Origin: Closterium sp. NIES-65
Lineage: Eukaryota > Streptophyta > Zygnematophyceae > Desmidiales > Closteriaceae
Length of the DNA: 64,000 bases
Reading direction: 5' to 3'
NCBI GenBank assembly: GCA_948144175.1
Contig: CANXME010002510.1
Location: 62,001 to 126,000 of the forward strand
In this document: positions 32,476-45,482 of the stretch, piece by piece
How the letters are laid out: each line of letters opens with the position of its first letter
Position numbering within the stretch: position 1 is the first letter of the stretch
Notes under the pieces: model-generated
The model's input: only the letters and a program-made list of their open reading frames with translations
Databases searched by the model: none
What the model was told of the DNA's origin: nothing
Program-made: the position numbers and the translations under genes

Positions 32476-35400
32476 CTAGTTCATGCTCATTCCACTCATG
32501 CGCACACAACGCCAATGAGGCTCATCCGCAAGCCTCTTGGTGAGGAAGTCTGCTGGCTGCTGGTGAGTCTTGATGTAGATCGGATTGACCGTCCCCCTCT
32601 TCACCTCCTTACGCAGCCAGTGCCACTTGATACGCATGTGCTTATTGAGCCCGTGTAGCACAGCGTTCCTGGCCATCCCAAGAGCTCCCTTGCTATCACA
32701 AAACAGCGGCGTAGCAACATTTTGCTCCTGGCCAATCTCCTCCAACAGCCTCCTCAGCCAAATCACCTCCTTCACCACATGAAACATTGCCATGTACTCT
32801 GACTCCACGGAAGAGAGTGCTGTCTCCGTCTGCTTCTTTGACCTCCAACTAACTGGTCCTCCCCCAACTACGCAGATGTATCCTCCCACAGATGAGGAAT
32901 TGTCCTTCTCAGAGGCCCACGTAGCATCGGTAAAGCAAGTGAGAAAGAGCTTCCCTTCTCCAAGCCTCTCCCCCTTCTCTTTCAGCACCTCAACCCCTTT
33001 CTGCTTCACCTGTGCAGATGCGGAGTATTGAACTCCAATGCTTGGGTGAGAGTTCAGATACTTCACCACACGCTCAGCTGCATCCACCTGCTCCTCTGAT
33101 GGATTCTGCACCACCCTAGCCAGCTGCCCAACCGAGAAAGAGATGTCGGGCCTCGCGTGAACTGCTGCATACAAGAGGCTGCCCACCAAGGACTGAAATT
33201 GCTGCTGCTCCTCGGCTTCAACCCCTTCATCCTCTGCAGCTTTCACAAGCTTGAATTCTGCTGGCAGGGGAGTTGCAACCTTGCGCTCATTCTCAATTCC
33301 GTACTTCTCCCCAAGCTCCTTGATGAACTTCTCCTGGTGCAGCTTCAACCACCTGTGATCCAGATCCCTCTCCACGTGCATCCCGAGGTAGTACTTTACC
33401 TCCCCAAGGTTCTTGCACTTGAAGTTCTCCATCAGCTGCTGCTGCACCTTCTGGATCTCCTTCATGCTGCTGCTAAAGAGAAGAATGTCGTCCACATAGA
33501 CCAGAAACAGCACCAGCTTCTCCCCCTCCCCCTTGAGAAAGAGGCTCTCATCACAGATGCTGGTCCTGAATCCCATCTCCTCTAAAACAGCTGCCAACTT
33601 CTGGTACCAGCAGCGAGGCGCCTGCTTCAAGCCGTAGATGGACTTTTTCAGCTTGCACACCCTGCCCGTACCATCCTCATACCCAGGTGGCTGTGTCATG
33701 AACACCTCCTCCTCTAAAATCCCGTTGAGGAATGCCGTTGATATGTCCATCTGGATAATGAACTTCCCACTAACGGCTGCATCTGCCAACAAGACACGAA
33801 GGGTAGGGGGTTTGGCAGTGGGAGCAAAGATCTCATTGAAGTCCCGCTTCTCCTTCTGCATAAACCCCTTAGCCACCAACCTACTCTTGTAGATGGTGAC
33901 CTGCCCCTTGTCGTGAGTCTTGATCCTTAGCACCCACTTGCATTGTACGGCTTTCTTCCCCTCAGGCAGCACCACCAGCTCCCATGTCCCATTCTCTAGC
34001 AGGCTCTGGTAATCAGCATCCCTGGAAACCAGCCACTTCTCTCTATCTGGTCCAGCTAATGCCTCCTCCATGCTAGCTGGTTCCTCTGGTGCAGGGGCAA
34101 GAAAACAGTAGGCAGGTTCATCCTCCTCATCCGGATCATAGCCATGCGGTAGAATCAGCAATGCCTCCTCGGTCCCAAGCTGCTGCTCCGCTACATCAGC
34201 TCCTGCAGTCAGCTTCTTAGTAGCCATACGGGTGCGTCCTGGACTGGAGACGGGTGTCTCCCATCCCTTCATAACGACACCCTTCGGCTTCCTAGTTTTC
34301 CCCCGCTGCTGTTCTCCTCCCTCGGATCCAGCAGCTCCACTAGTGCTACCGCTAGTCTCCACACCATCATTTTCTCCACCAGCAGGTGCCTCCTGTACCT
34401 TCTTTCCATCACCACCCTCTGCAGCTGCCTCCTCTCCCTCCTCCCACACACTAGGAGTCAGGTCCAGCTGCATGGTGATCTGCTCCATTTGCTGGGACAC
34501 CCTGGCCTCCGGCTGTTTCTCCCAGCTCCCATACATCATGCCCTCAACAAACTTCACATCCCTGCTGTCAAACAACACACCCTTGGAAGGCTCCCACAGC
34601 AGCCATCCCTTGCTCTCAGCAGCCAGCCCCAAATGCACACACCAGATTGCACTCGCCCCCAACTTACTGCGGTAGGTCTTGGGGACGTGGGCGACTGCCA
34701 TGCAACCGAACACCTTCAGCATGTCCACCGGCGGCTTCCTCCCAAACCACCTCTCCAACGGCACCCACGAGTCATCCCCAACCTTTGTGAGTACCCTGTT
34801 CCTAGCGACGGTAGCGTGCCGAACAGCATGGGGCCACATCAAGTTGCCCAGCCCAGATTCTATGAGCAGCGCCCTAGCTGTTTCCAGAATTGTCTGGTTT
34901 GCCCGTTCTGCTATATCGTTGGACTGTGGGGTGTAAGCCGTGGTCAGCTCCCTCTGGATGCCCTGCTTCTTGAGCCAGGCCGTCATCTCAGCTCCAAGGA
35001 ACTCACCACCCCGATCTGTCCTAATCCGCTTCACCACACACTCCGCTTGCTTCTCCACAAATGGCAGCCAATCGTCCCGAATCGTGGAGGCAGCGTGATC
35101 TTTCTGCTTCAGCGGATACGCCCACATTAGCCTGCTCCAGTCATCCACTATGGTTAGGAAGTACCGCTCCCCCTTGTGCCCTTGCACCGGCAGCGGCCCC
35201 ACCAAGTCCATGTGGACCAGCTCCAACGGCTTTTTGCTCCTGCCAGCCACACTATGGAAGGGGAAACGGGTGAACTTTGAAAGGAGGCAAATTTCACAGT
35301 TATCATCGGGTGGTTGTCCGTTCAGCTTCAAGCCCTTAACGGCTCCATCCTTCTCCAGCTGCTTCAGCAAAGGCATTGCCACATGCCCCAAACGTCGGTG

Positions 35401-37068
35401 TGCAGTTGCCCAATCCGTCTCCCCAGATCTGGCCGATACTTTCACACCAACCCCTCCAACGGCGTTGCACTCCCCCAGGGATGCAGACCCCTCTCCAGCC
35501 TGCCCCCCACCATGCCACGCCAACGCCGGCAGCCGCCACATGGATCTCTACACGTCCGTACTCTCGTGCAGATCCCAAAGCACCCGATTGCCCAGCTGCC
35601 CCTTGTAAGTGCGTGCCCCATCCGTGCTAGTGCTCACCCCAGACTTGCCAAGCTTACGGAGGGAGATGAGGTTGGCCTTGAGTTTAGGAACAAGAAGAAC
35701 ATCGTGCAGCACCACCGGCTTGCCATCCGCCCCCTTAAACGCAGCTCGTCCCGCACCAGCCACCTTCAGCGCGTGTCCAGAGGCGGAGCACACCTCGTTG
35801 ATCAGAGCAGCTCGTACGTGGTCCAGCAGGTCTTTTCGCGGCGTCATTGTCCAAGCAGCGCCCGTGTCCAACACCCTATAATCCAGGGGCTGCAGCTCTG
35901 CTCCATCCTTGGCAGAGGCGTCTCCTTGCTCCCCCTGCTCCCCTTGCTCTCCAATATGGAAGAATTGGCCCGCGGTGCGCTCCTTCTTCTTTTCCGCACC
36001 GCCGTTGCTCTTCGGGTTGTTGTCGGACGAATCAGCGACCATGCTCGCGCCGTTTTTCTGGATCCTCCGCGCGCCGCCATCCTGGTGACGATTCTGGGGG
36101 GTCCATCCATCGGGTTTCTTATAGCAAAAAAACCAGGGGTGCCCCTCCTTCTCACAATACCAGCAACTCCCTTTCATTTTGCCACCAGCACCCGACTTGC
36201 CCCCACGTCCAGATTTCGCACCGCGACCCCAACCGGTACCTCCTTGTTGGTCGTTGGAGTTGTCGTCCTTCTTTGCACCGCGTCCAGCACCACCGAAGCC
36301 ACGTCCTCTGCCACGTCGGCTTCCTTGCATCCCATAGCCGCTGCTGCCGTCGTCTCCACCCCTCACTTGGCGGCGACGGAAGTCCTCCTCCAGAATCTTT
36401 TTCCGCACCCACTCGAGTGTCCATGAGCTCTGGTTCTGCGGCAGGCTCAATCCGCTCGTGAATTGAAGCCACGATTCCGGCAGCAGCGAGAGCATCTTCA
36501 GGCACTTGGTCTGCTCCGGGTAGGTGATTCCCGCGGTCGCCAACTTCGCGTAGAGGTCGCGCAATTTGTCCAGGACAGGTTGCACCGGCTCTCCCTCGCT
36601 CGGGCGCAACGCGGACAGCTCCCTCTCTAGCATCAACGTTGCAACAACAGAGGTCGGGGCATGTAGCTCCTTCAACACGGTCCACGCCTTCGGACCGCAC
36701 TCAACCTCCGGCAGCAGGTGCATGACGTGGTGACGCTGGTTCAGCTCCAAACTCTGCGACATCAAATAGTAGCCAGCCGAGGAGCGCTCGTCCCAATCTT
36801 CCTGCAGCGCGGGGTCACTCGGTCTAGGCTCCTCCCCAATCATTAGTTTCAGCAATCCAATCTGACGGAAATAGAGTTGCATTTTCCAGGCCCAATCATC
36901 ATAGCCCTCACCATTGAACTTCTCGACGGTGAAGTTTTTCAGCACCTCCTTGATCAACGAGCCCTGGCTTGTTCGCGCTCCCCTTGGCGCAGAAACACCA
37001 GAATCTTGGCTGCCGCAACGATCTTGGGCTGACGATTCACCAGCCTCCGCCGAGGTGTTGCCCGCCAT
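32476..37068 (-). pseudogene. E5 gag-pol coding region (copia-A)
   Basis: Starts at ATG 37068 (MAGNTSAEAGESS), about 30 bp inside the PBS. The minus strand encodes gag (NGEGYDDWAWKMQLYF near 36,900), knuckle CWYCEKEGHPWFFC near 36,150, protease (VLDTGAAWTM) near 35,860, GAG-pre-integrase (HRRLGHVAMP) near 35,400, integrase (HMDLVGPL near 35,210, TDRGGEF near 35,010, TPQSN near 34,930), acidic linker near 34,100-34,480, RT (FLVYVDDILLFS near 33,490), RNase H (SSVESEYMAM near 32,790) and the end RMSGMSMN at 32476. It is close to whole, with about one break. Confidence 0.9.
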
Positions 37069-37099
37069 AGCTACCTATAAGGAGGATCACTATAGTGCA

Positions 37100-37111
37100 G
37101 CTCTGATACCA
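37100..37111 (-). other. E5 primer-binding site, tRNA-iMet type
   Basis: The minus strand reads TGGTATCAGAGC three bases after the LTR end, a full match to the plant-type initiator tRNA-Met 3' end as used by many copia elements. Confidence 0.9.
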
Positions 37112-37114
37112 GCT

Positions 37115-38207
37115 TGTTGGTGTAAGGACCTAATAAACTCAAGCTATTAAGACTTTATCAAACTTAAAACCTCTCCTCGGGGTCACCTCCAAGGGTCCTT
37201 GGGTGCCTGGTACAAGACCAGCCCCTATCCTCGGGTCCGAGTTTGTAGAGAGAGGGATCAAGAGGGACTTAGTCAAAACAACAAGAGTACCTTGAACGTC
37301 GCGCAGCGTATCGTGCAGACCGTCGATCGAATTAAGCTGAGAATTTCCTATATCGAAGCTCACTCTAAGAGCTTTAAAATAAGCCAAGTTGCCTCGCGAA
37401 AAGTTCTGCCATTACGAAGTTATGGCTCGGACAGCGTTAGCCTAGCGTTGGAGTGCTAGCGTACTAGCGTTGACTCGGGTAGCATTCCGCCGTCGCACCG
37501 CGTAGAAAGGAAATTCCAGCAAGGAAGGAATTCGCTTGAATCAATTTTACTATATTCAGGTACAAACAGAGAAAGAATATATAGTTCTAGCTAGCATGGA
37601 GCTTGGGAATAAACCTGGGAACAACTAGGGATGATCCCAAATAACTCCAAGCAACAGAACCAACCTGGCTGGACAAAACAGCAGGTAGTAGGTTGGTAAA
37701 CAACCTCTGGTTCTGTTTTTCCAACCTGGGAAAACAACAACCAGGTTCAGGTCCTAAAAACATAACCTGTTTTGTCTTTGCCCAACCAGCCAAATGCTGG
37801 TTCCGCTGGTTTCCCCTGGCCCTGTAGCATGCAGATACAGACAAACAACATCCAACCTTCACCTAAATTGTACCCCTATAGTGCCTGCCCTGCTACACTA
37901 TAGTCAACCAAACAAAACAGTACAATTTCGAGTTGGATAGAACTGAATCTGCGCAATCAAGTAAGTTGAACCGCAAAGCTTCCACCTTGGGTTCCTTTGC
38001 GAGCTCGTCCTTTCTGCTTGTACTGTTCATAGCGCGTACAATGTTATGCCGAAGCGCACATTGTGCGAGTACCTGCAAATGCTTCAAGCGAAAATTGCGA
38101 AAGCAAACAAACACACAAACATACCATTCACACGCAAATGCATTCGCACACGCATACTCGTACAAACAGACGGCAGGATGTCGTGCAATGTGAATTTGCA
38201 CCCAACA
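37115..38207 (-). repeat. E5 5' LTR (copia-A)
   Basis: TGTTGGTGTAAG...GCACCCAACA in + coordinates, 1,093 bp. Its outer end at 38207 touches copia-B integrase sequence. Confidence 0.93.
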
Positions 38208-40622
38208 ACGATTACGGAGGCGGCACGCGGGCTGCTCATTGAAGCCGGGCTACCCGACTATTTCTGACCTGATGCGGTGCGGAGCGCGTGTGTGGCCAAG
38301 AACACTGTTTTGACTCATGTGGGAGCAGACAAATGGGTGCCCTATGTGGAGTGGCTTGGAAGAAAGCCAAAGGTGGATATGCTTCGGGTGTTCGGGTGCA
38401 CGTGCATGGCGCTCGTGCCTAAGCATCTTCGGCACTACAAGCTTGGTGCCAAGGCGATATGGGCTGTGCACTTGGGCATGGCTCAAAACAGCAAAGGGTC
38501 ACTTCTTTGGGACCCATTCACCAAGAAGTTCTTGGTGAGCAGGGACTGCAAGTTCATGGAGAACTTCATGTACAAGGATTGGAAGGCGGAGAATGAGGCG
38601 AAGATAGGCGTGCGGTTTGGAGAGGTGAAGAGTTCCGGCTTGGAGCACGTGGAGCTGCCTTTGGAGTTGAGCAGCGGCAGCACCACCACAAGGCAATCTT
38701 CCGTTGTGAATGGGGGGGAGGAGGCCAAGGATGCAGAGGAAGAAGAGGAGGAGGTGCAGCAAGTGAGCGAGCGTGCACCGACACTTCCTTCCCGCACTAA
38801 GAGCGCTCCACGGATCCGAGCCACACCGCAGCAACGCCAAGGCCTTCAAGTCCCTGCAGCTGAGGAGGAAGGAAGGGGGAAGAGGAGAGTTCAACCCCCT
38901 AATAGGCTGACCTATGATGCACCAGGAAAGCAGGGCAAGACAGCCCTGGCCGGAGCGGCAATGATGGTCGGAGACGACGAAGAGAGTGACTACGAGGAGT
39001 GTGCCTTTGCGTTCTTCTCTCCGGTGGAGATGCCGGGAGAACCAGCAAATCTCAAGGAGGCTTTGGAGAGTAGTGATACTGAGGAGTGGAAGAAGGCCAT
39101 GGAGAGTGAGCTGAAGAGCATCGAGGAGAATGACACGTTTGAATTGGTGGAGCTACCGGAGGGGCGTACGGCGATAACGTCCAAGTGGCTCTACAAAATC
39201 AAGTCGGATGCCAACGGCAAGATCGAGCGCTACAAGTCTAGGCTTGTAGCCAAGGGGTACCAGCACAAGAAGAAGGTGGACTTCAAGGAGCTGTTTGCCC
39301 CTGTGGTGAAGCCGACGACGCTGCGAACCCTATTCGCGGGAGCCGCCATCAAAGGATGGGTAGTAAAACAAATGGACATCGTAACGGCATTCCTTAACGG
39401 CATCCTTCAGGAGGAGATTTTTATGGCGCAGCCAGAGGGGTTTGTTGATGGTAGTGGCAGAGTTTGGAATCTGAAGAAGGCCCTCTATGGGCTGAAGAAG
39501 GCCCCTAGGCAATGGTACATGAAGCTGCGCGAAGTGTTGGAGGGGATCGGCTTCACTCCCTCAACGGCCGATCACTCTTTGTTCATGCTTGGCAAGGGGG
39601 AGCAGAGGAGCTTTATGGTGGTGTACGTGGATGACATCCTCATCTTCTCACCCTCTTCTGACCTTGTGAAGGAGGTGATGCTGAAGCTGCAAGAAAAGTT
39701 CAAGTGCAAGTCCCTTGGTGATGTGAATTTGTACCTTGGGCTCCACGTCGAACGAGACGTGGAGAAGCGGAGCATGCGAGTGCACCAACGGAAGTACCTG
39801 GAGGCGTTGGCCGCCAACTTCGGCCAGAGTGAAGGTCATGTGGCTACTCCCTTTCCCTCTGGGTTCAAGTGTGTGAAAGGGGCCAGAGGAGGAGAGCGTT
39901 GGAGAAGAGGAGAGGCGCCGTTTTCACTCGTTGGTGGGCAGCCTCATATATGTGGCGGTAAACACCCGACCGGACGTCGCGTTTGCTACCGGGCAGCTGG
40001 CTAGGGTTGTGCAATGCCCTAATGAGGATTAGGTAGCAGCTGGAATGAGGGTGGCCAAGTATCTTGGCCAAACACCGACCGTTGGGCTGCAATACTCGGC
40101 GGCGGCACAAAGGCGCCAAAAGGGCGCGGATGGTGTTGAACCCGGGCGTTTGTTCCTCACCGCCTACTTGGATGCTTCATGTGCATCGGAACCAGAGGAC
40201 ATGACAAGTGTGGGAGGCTTTATATGCTGTGTTGGTGGAGGCCCAACTGCTTGGGAGAGCAAGAAGCAGGTTGACCAAGCTTTGAGCTTGGTGGAGTCCG
40301 AGTACATGGCACTCTTCCGTGCCGTACGGGAGATGTGTGGCAGCGGCGTTTGCTGGCTGAATCGGGGGAGGAGATGCAAGGACCTACCCCACTCTACTTT
40401 GACAGCCAGGGTGCCATTGCTCTTGCTAAGAACCCTGTGTTGCATGGACTCACAAAGCACATGAGGGTGAAGTGGCATTGGACGAGGAGCATGGTGACCG
40501 CGGGTGAAGTTGAGTTGCGGTACGTGAAGACCACGGGGCAGCCGGCTGACATGATGACTAAGAGGCTGGTGGAGCAGCAGCATTGGAAGTGTTGCAAGCT
40601 GGTTGGGATGGCTCTGAAGTAA
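38208..40622 (+). pseudogene. Copia-B integrase to RNase H remains
   Basis: Plus strand: integrase C-terminal part (TEAARGLLIEAGLPDYF, VPYVEWLGRKPKVDMLRVFG), an acidic linker with a run of glutamates near 38,740, RT ([45 protein letters not shown] near 39,620) and RNase H (DASCASEPEDMTSVGGFI, VESEYMALFRAV, MRVKWHWTRS). The plan resembles copia-A but the sequence is clearly different. Gag and protease are outside the fragment. A few breaks are visible. Confidence 0.85.
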
Positions 40623-40663
40623 GAGAGCAACATATCCTAAGGCCAACAATCCGAGGGGGAGTT

Positions 40664-41450
40664 TGTTGGTGCAACCCTACGGTTTGCACTCGGCTTGTTG
40701 TCCGTGTGCGTGCATGTGTGTGTGTATGGAATGGTATGAGGGCATGGGATAATATATATTTCATGCTTATAATTGTGTGTGAATGTTGAGTCATGATGTC
40801 GAGTGTGTGTGTCGAGTCAATAGCGAGTTATCGCTAGACGCGTCTTACGCGGTCGTTTGTGTCTCGCGCGCGGTTTCTATTTTGTCGTGCGCGGTTTCTA
40901 TTCTGTCCTGTGTCGAACATTCTACGTGTCGCAGGTGTGTGCAGAAGACCCATCAAGAACTCCAGGATGAGTTTGTGATGAAGAGCCCGAGCCTTGGTGT
41001 CAAGCCTCAAGTGACTTCGAAGCTCGCCAAAAGGGTGCACCTCAAGATATTGAAGATAGTTACATTACTTTGTGTAGTGTAATATTTCACTTGGTGTAGG
41101 CCCTAATGAAGGGTAGTTTCGAGACCCTTCGTGGTTGGGGACAGTGTGGCACTGTTCCACATCACTGTACCTCGGCTCTTGGGGTTTGTGGGAGCTAGGA
41201 GTCATTCCCAACTCGTAACTCTTCCTAACTCTTCCTATCTTGTGTTCTAAGACTATGTTGCTGCCATAGTGCCGTTCTTAATGAAAGCGTGCGATTAAAA
41301 TTGCCTAATGTAGGCGACGTTAAGGCGCTCCAGATCGAAGTTGAATGAAGTCATTTGGAGTTGTGAGCAGATCGCTATGAACGTTTGAAGCCGCTATGCA
41401 GAAATCCGACTGTGCAATCTATCTTTCGTTTAAGGCATTTTTGGAGCCTA
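40664..41450 (+). repeat. Copia-B 3' LTR, right end unknown
   Basis: Starts TGTTGGTGCAACCC right after the polypurine tract. The following sequence to about 41,450 has no coding signal. The 3' boundary is a guess bounded by the reappearance of D2 integrase. Confidence 0.5.
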
Positions 41451-41459
41451 CTATGACTA

Positions 41460-44400
41460 AAACACAACGGAGGCTCCCCTTCAGATGCTTCACATGGATG
41501 TGTGGAGCCCAGCCCGCATCCGTTGACATGGTCACGAGCATTACTTCCTGCTGGTCGTTGACGACTACTCGCGTTACACCACAGTCTTCCCCTTGCGCTG
41601 CAAGGGTAAGGTCACTGAGGTGCTAATCGATTGGATCCGCGCTGCCCGTTGTCAGCTGAGCAAGAGTTTCAGCTCGGACCTTCCAGTTCTACGACTGCAC
41701 TCCGACAGAGGTTGAGAGTTTTCCTCCGCCCTTCTACGAGCCTTTTGTCGTGCGAAGGGCATCCGCCAGACGTTTACACTTCCGGCCTCTCCGCAGCAAA
41801 ATGGGATTGATGAGCGCCGCACTGGCATGGTCATGGACATCACGCGTATGTCCATGATCCATGCGGCTCCTCCCCATTTTCTGTGGCCGTTCGCGGTTCA
41901 ACCCGCTGTGCATCAACTCAACCTCCAGCCCCGGGTCTCCATGTCGGAGACCACACCTATTCTGCAGTGGACGGGGAAGGTTGGCGATGCGTCTGCGTTC
42001 CGTGTCTAGGGATCTCGAGCTTTCGTCTGTGACTTGTCTGCAGACAAGCTATCCTCTCGTGTTGTTCCCTGCGTCTTCCTTGGCTTCGCCCCTAACGCGC
42101 CAAGTGAGCAGTTTTACCACACCACCTTGCGCTGTGTTCTGTCGTCTCACGACGTCACGTTTGACGAGTCGGTTCCTTACTACCGTCTCTTCTCCTACCG
42201 CACTACCCCCCTCCCCCCCCCACCGCTCTTCCTCGCACCAGGTCTTCCCCCGGTAAAACCCCATCCTCTTGATGGCCCTGCCCTGTCAGGTGTGTCCCCG
42301 GTAGACGCGATCGAGCCTGTCGAGGTAGCTGTTGACTTTGGTGCTGTTAAGGGTGCTGAGCCTGCGGGTGCTGGGTCTGGGGATGCTGAGACTGAGCGTG
42401 CGGAGCCTGGGGGTGCTGAGTCTGGGGGTTCTGAGTCTGGGGGTGCTGAGCCTAGGAGGCTGAGTCTGGGGGTGCTGAGCCTGGGGGTGCTTAGCTTGGG
42501 GTTGCTGAGTCTTGGGGTGCGGAGCCTGAGGGTGCTGAGCCCGCGCGTGTGGAGTCTGGAAAGGCTGAGCAAGGAGGTCCTTCGGGTGCTTCGTCCTGGC
42601 GGGAGCCACTCTCTCTTGAGCAGCTGTGCGAGTGGTTTGCTCGGTGCAAGAGCCGGCCTGCTGGAGCTAGTGGTACTACGGGCGCTAGAGGTTCTACAGC
42701 TACTGAAGCTGCTGGGGGTTCCGGAGCCACTGGTCCCGGAGGTGCTCGTATTGGAGGTTCTGGAGCTGCTGGGCCTAGTGGTGCTGCTGGAGCTGGAGCT
42801 GTTGGAGGTGCTAGAGCTGGCGGTGCTGCTGGGGCAGGTGCTGCTGGAGGTACTGGAGCTGGCGCTACTGGAGCTGCTGGGGCTTCTGGTGGTTCTGCTG
42901 GAGCTGGAGCTGCTGGAGATGCTGCTGGAGCGGGCGGTGCTGCTAGAGTTGGAGCTGACGTTGGGGATACTGGTGCTATCCCTGCTGGTTCTGGAGGCGC
43001 TGCGCGGCCGCGGCCGTAATTCCTTCCGCTCCTTGAGCAGGTTCTTGGTCTCGCGCCTTCTAGTGGTCCTGCTTCTTCTTTAGAGTGTCCACCGCCTGTC
43101 CAGTCGTAGTCGCAGTTACAGCCCGCTTCCCAACTGCCTGCTCCTTCTCCTTGCACTTGTCCAACCGGAGGTCTTACGGAGCGTCGTGAGCCTGAGTCTC
43201 GTCCTGCATCGCGTGCTTGTGCTGCTCGCACTAGTCGTCGTGGTCCACGTCAGCGTCCTCCTCCAGTCCCCGGCACGCACCAGATGGCTCTGGGTCCTTC
43301 CACTGCTCCACAGCGTATCCCTCTGCCGTCTTTTCCTGCGTCCTCTCTTCCTGCCCTTGCTGACCCAAAGTCTGACTCCCTTCGTGCTGCTAGTCCTACT
43401 GTCACGCGTCTCCTGGCCACAGTTGTCACCGACCCTTCCTTTGAGTCCACTGCTGAGTCTGCCTTAGTTGCTAAGATTGTCGGCGTTGCTGCTCACTGTC
43501 GTCTAGACTACGCCGCTAGTCTTGTTGCTGAGTCTGAGTCTGTCTGTCCACCGTCCGTCGAGGGTGAGTGTGCTCTTAGCATGGACTTCGTTGAGGACAG
43601 GCACGAGGAGTTCCAGTGTTTTGCTGCGGCTTTACCTCATCTCGTGTCCATACTGCTCGCCCCTGAGGGAGACCCGGATGCACCAGACATCCCGACCCCG
43701 CGCTCTTACGCAGAAGCGATAGAGGGTCCCTACTCCTCTCAATGGCAAATAGCCATGGACGCAGAGATGGCTTCCTGGAAGTCCACAGGCACCTACGTCG
43801 ACGAGGTTCCCTCACCTGGGGCGAACATTGTCGATAGCATGTGGATTTTTAGGGTGAAGCGGCTGCCGGGTTCTCGGCCTGTCTCCGCATTACATGGCTC
43901 GAGGCTTAAGTTAGCGGCAGGGAGTTGACTACTTTCAGACCTTCACTCCCACCCCAAAGATGACCACTCTTCGGGTACTGCTGCACGGTGTTGCTCAGCG
44001 TGACTACAAGCTTCATTCTCTTGACTTCAGCTTAGCCTTCCTTCAGGGAAGCTTTCACAAGCAGATCTGGCTGCGCCGCCCACCTGGCTTCACTGGGTCG
44101 TTTCCTCTAGGTACCCAGTGGAGCCTCCGGCGGCCAGTCTACGGTCTCCGCCAGGCGCCACGTGAGTGGCACGACACACTGAGGACTACACTTGCGGCTC
44201 TTGGGTTTGCTCCTTTCACTGCTGGCCCGTCGCTGTTTCTATGCACCGACACTTCGCTGCCGCCGTTCTTCATCCTCGTGTACGTCGACGACTTGGTCTT
44301 TGCTACTGCTGACACTGCTGGACTGGCCCACGTGAAGTCGGAGCTACAGAAGAGACACATGTGCTCAGACCTTGGTGAGCTGCGCAGCTATCTTGGCTTG

Positions 44401-45263
44401 GAGATCACCCGAGACAGAGCACCGCGCACCATTACCTTGACTCAGTCACACATGGTGCAGCAGGTCCTTCAGCGCTTCATCTCCACGTACTCTTCGCCTC
44501 AGGCCACTCCTCTGTCTACTTGCCACTCGCTCTCAGCTCTGCCTTCGGATGAGTCTGTAGAGCCGAGTGGCCCATACCCAGAGCTTGTTCGCTGCCTTGT
44601 GTACCTGATGATCTGCACTCGACCTGACGTGGCATACCCTCTTAGCATCTTGGCACGCTATGTTGCTCCTGGGAGACACCGACCAGATCACCTGGATGCA
44701 GCTAAGAGAGTGTTGCGCTACCTGTGCAGTACGTTGGGCATAGAGCTTGTGCTTGGAGGACGGGCTCGGTTGTCCTCAGTGGACACTCAGACGCTTCTTG
44801 GGTTGACGACATGGCTACTCAGTGGTCATCACAGGGTTACACATTCAGCCTTGGTTCCGGCTCTGTTTCGTGGCGGTCTACTCGCTCGTCTTTGGTTCTC
44901 AGCTCCAGTTGTAAGGCTGAGATCTACGCTGGGGCCATGGCTGCACAACAGTTACGCTGGCTCACCTACCTGCTGAGCGACTTGGGAGAGGCGCCTCGTT
45001 CTCTTCCAGTTCTGTACGTCGATAAGAAGGCCATGCTTGCCTTGTGTCAGGATCACAGGCTGGAGCACAGAACGAAGCACATTGCTCTGTGCTACTTCCT
45101 TGCTCGAGAGTTGCAGCAACGTGGTCAGCTTCGCCTTGCTTACGTGGCCAATCGGGCCAACACTGCTGATATCTTTACCAAGGCACTTCAGCCTTGTGAT
45201 CATCAATGTTTTTGTACTATGTTAGGTCTTGTGCCTTCCTGGCCTCACTTGCTCACCTCTTGA
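41460..45263 (+). pseudogene. D2 pol remains (copia-D)
   Basis: Plus strand: integrase from APLQMLHMDVWSPAR (41,470) through VVDDYSRYTTVFPLRCKG and FTLPASPQQNGIDERR, then the C-terminal SAFVCDLSADKL region near 42,030. A Gly/Ala/Glu-rich linker with tandem repeats covers about 42,330-43,000. RT follows (MDAEMASWKSTGTYVDEVP near 43,760, FSLAFLQGSFHKQIWLRRP, ILVYVDDLVFA near 44,280, DLGELRSYLGLEITRD). RNase H ends near 45,260 (DASWVDDMATQWSSQGYT, NTADIFTKAL). Same family as D1. Several breaks. Confidence 0.85.
42350..42990 (+). repeat. Tandem repeats in the D2 integrase-RT linker
   Basis: Units of about 15 bp (GGGGGTGCTGAGCCT and variants) to 42,560, then GGAGCTGCTGGAGCT-like units to 42,990. 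On the coding strand they give an Ala/Gly/Glu-rich low-complexity linker. Confidence 0.75.
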
Positions 45264-45467
45264 CTTTGCTTGTACTTTGATCTATATATACCTGCACCTG
45301 CATGCTTACCATTGCTAGGTTGGGATCACTGTCGTGCTTGTTCACCTTGATTGATAACCATGCATGTGAGCTGGCCTTGTGGCCTTGTACTTGTGCTCAG
45401 AATGCGTGGTGACGTCGTGATCCACCCTGAGCTTGACCTTGCCTTGTTCTCATGCTTGTTCCCCACT

Positions 45468-45482
45468 TTGCCTATGGGGGTG
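45468..45482 (+). other. D2 polypurine tract
   Basis: TTTGCCTATGGGGGTG lies immediately before the 3' LTR; identical in core to the D1 tract. Confidence 0.75.

Larger units (their letters stand above)
31340..38207 (-). mobile_element. E5: copia-A element with both LTRs, well preserved
   Basis: Minus-strand copia-A element of 6,868 bp: 3' LTR 31340-32433, polypurine tract, gag-pol, PBS (37100-37111) and 5' LTR 37115-38207. It is the most complete copia-A copy here, with about one break in coding. The flanking five bases differ (GCCCG left in D2 leader, ACGAT right in copia-B), so although both LTRs are full, the target duplication is missing. That suggests ectopic recombination between two copia-A copies or loss of one edge. 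Confidence 0.9.
38208..41450 (+). mobile_element. Copia-B: pol and 3' LTR remains
   Basis: Plus-strand fragment of a separate copia family. It starts inside integrase at the E5 LTR edge, runs through linker, RT and RNase H to a stop at 40622, then a polypurine tract (CCGAGGGGGAGTT) and a 3' LTR from 40664 (TGTTGGTGCAACCC). The right end of the LTR cannot be fixed because no partner LTR is present; D2 integrase is recognisable again from about 41,460. Broken in a few places. Confidence 0.82.
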
